A stretch of 64,000 bases of DNA from Psychrobacter immobilis (GTDB taxonomy: Bacteria; Pseudomonadota; Gammaproteobacteria; Pseudomonadales; Moraxellaceae): positions 36,703 to 100,702 of the forward strand of contig NZ_CAJGZQ010000013.1 in NCBI RefSeq assembly GCF_904846185.1. Reading direction: 5' to 3'. The notes under the pieces are model-generated. The model saw only the letters and a program-made list of their open reading frames with translations, did no database searches and was not told where the DNA came from. The position numbers were made by a program, and so were the translations under genes. Shown here piece by piece: positions 63,477-64,000 of the stretch; the stretch's first letter is position 1; each line of letters starts with the position of its first letter.

Positions 63477-63884
63477 TTATAACCATTTAAGCCTTTTAAA
63501 ATTGTAATATAAATAGCCACATAATGATCCAATGATGAGCATGATGACAAAGTAGGAATATTGCCAATGCAGCTCGGGCATAAAATCAAAGTTCATACCA
63601 TAGATACCTGCAATGGCCGTCGGTACAGCTAAAATACCTGCCCAAGCAGCAAGCTTACGCACCACCTCGTTCTGTCCCATATTAACCATGGCCATATAGG
63701 TATTCATGACCACACTCAGCATCTCATTTAGACCATTAATAGCGTCTAATGAGTGCAGCAAATGGTCATTGACGTCGCGAAAGTAGGGCTTAGCGGCTTG
63801 AGAAAACCCAGAGACCATCTCACTTTTTTTATGATTGATCTCTGCACACGACAAAAAAATCATCCCCACCCGATTTTCATAGGT
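63477..63884 (-). pseudogene. corA: Magnesium/cobalt transporter CorA, C-terminal remnant
   Basis: The C-terminal end of CorA is clear: PYFRDVNDHLLHSLDAINGLNEMLSVVMNTYMAMVN (pore-lining stalk helix), then the second helix LAAWAGILAVPTAIAGIYGMNF with the GMN selectivity motif, MPELHW, the last membrane helix and a basic KRLKWL end. CorA is about 320-350 residues; here only ~130 are open. A TAA interrupts the frame at 63885-63887, and the upstream sequence to 64000 does not look like CorA in any frame. The gene is therefore truncated or disrupted by an insertion or rearrangement near 63880; a frameshift cannot be excluded at the edge. Confidence 0.7.
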
Positions 63885-64000
63885 TTAGGGGTTAAAAAGC
63901 TAACTAACTGTCGAAATACAGTCTTATCATTGTTAAAGAACACCAAGTGAAGGCCCTCAATCAACACATCCAGGCCAAGCGCAAACAAACTGGCTTCAAC

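Overview
The window is a chromosomal segment of a gammaproteobacterium of the family Moraxellaceae, most probably a Psychrobacter. This is inferred from the gene content (nuo operon followed by fpr, a split nadAB / nrtR / nadC block, trimethylamine monooxygenase, a Wza-Wzc capsule locus), moderate GC and many short intergenic palindromes. I found no rRNA, tRNA, CRISPR array or complete insertion sequence.

Layout. 1-6962: 3' half of the respiratory complex I operon (end of nuoH, then nuoI-J-K-L-M-N, tightly coupled), closed by a terminator. 7130-13185: ferredoxin-NADP reductase, an unrecognised acidic protein, a TonB-like envelope protein, an MscS channel, and ybeY and phoH on the minus strand. 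13797-16446: two FAD hydroxylases of ubiquinone synthesis. 16499-19931: three related OmpA-like lipoprotein genes, the third broken by an in-frame stop, surrounding an uncharacterised membrane protein. 19968-26970: a lysine exporter, then a lipid-metabolism cluster resembling E. coli ynbABC. Its CDP-alcohol phosphotransferase is fused to a hydrolase/methyltransferase, and it adds a patatin-like protein lacking the usual catalytic residues, a short-chain dehydrogenase and a CdsA-like gene. 27048-32513: de novo NAD synthesis (nadB, nadA, nadC) with an NrtR-type regulator and a shared palindromic operator.

32792-39357: MarC, trimethylamine monooxygenase, an ArgO/LysE exporter, three consecutive diverged paralogous proteins of unknown function, and rluB. 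39950-57894: a capsular/exopolysaccharide locus of Wzx/Wzy type: export (wza, wzb, wzc), sugar-nucleotide dehydratase, flippase, five glycosyltransferases, pyruvyltransferase, an EpsG-type polymerase, initiating sugar-phosphate transferase and a DegT aminotransferase, plus one unusual PP-loop-like protein. 58196-64000: folD, psiE, a di-heme cytochrome lipoprotein, a seven-repeat RCC1 lipoprotein and the 3' remnant of a corA gene at the right edge.

The most interesting signals are the ynb-like cluster with its Ser-to-Cys patatin, the palindromic operator tied to both NAD synthesis transcripts, the three-paralog cluster at 35986-38275, the membrane protein at 17954, and the PP-loop-like protein inside the capsule locus. 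All family assignments come from reading motifs and were not checked by database search.
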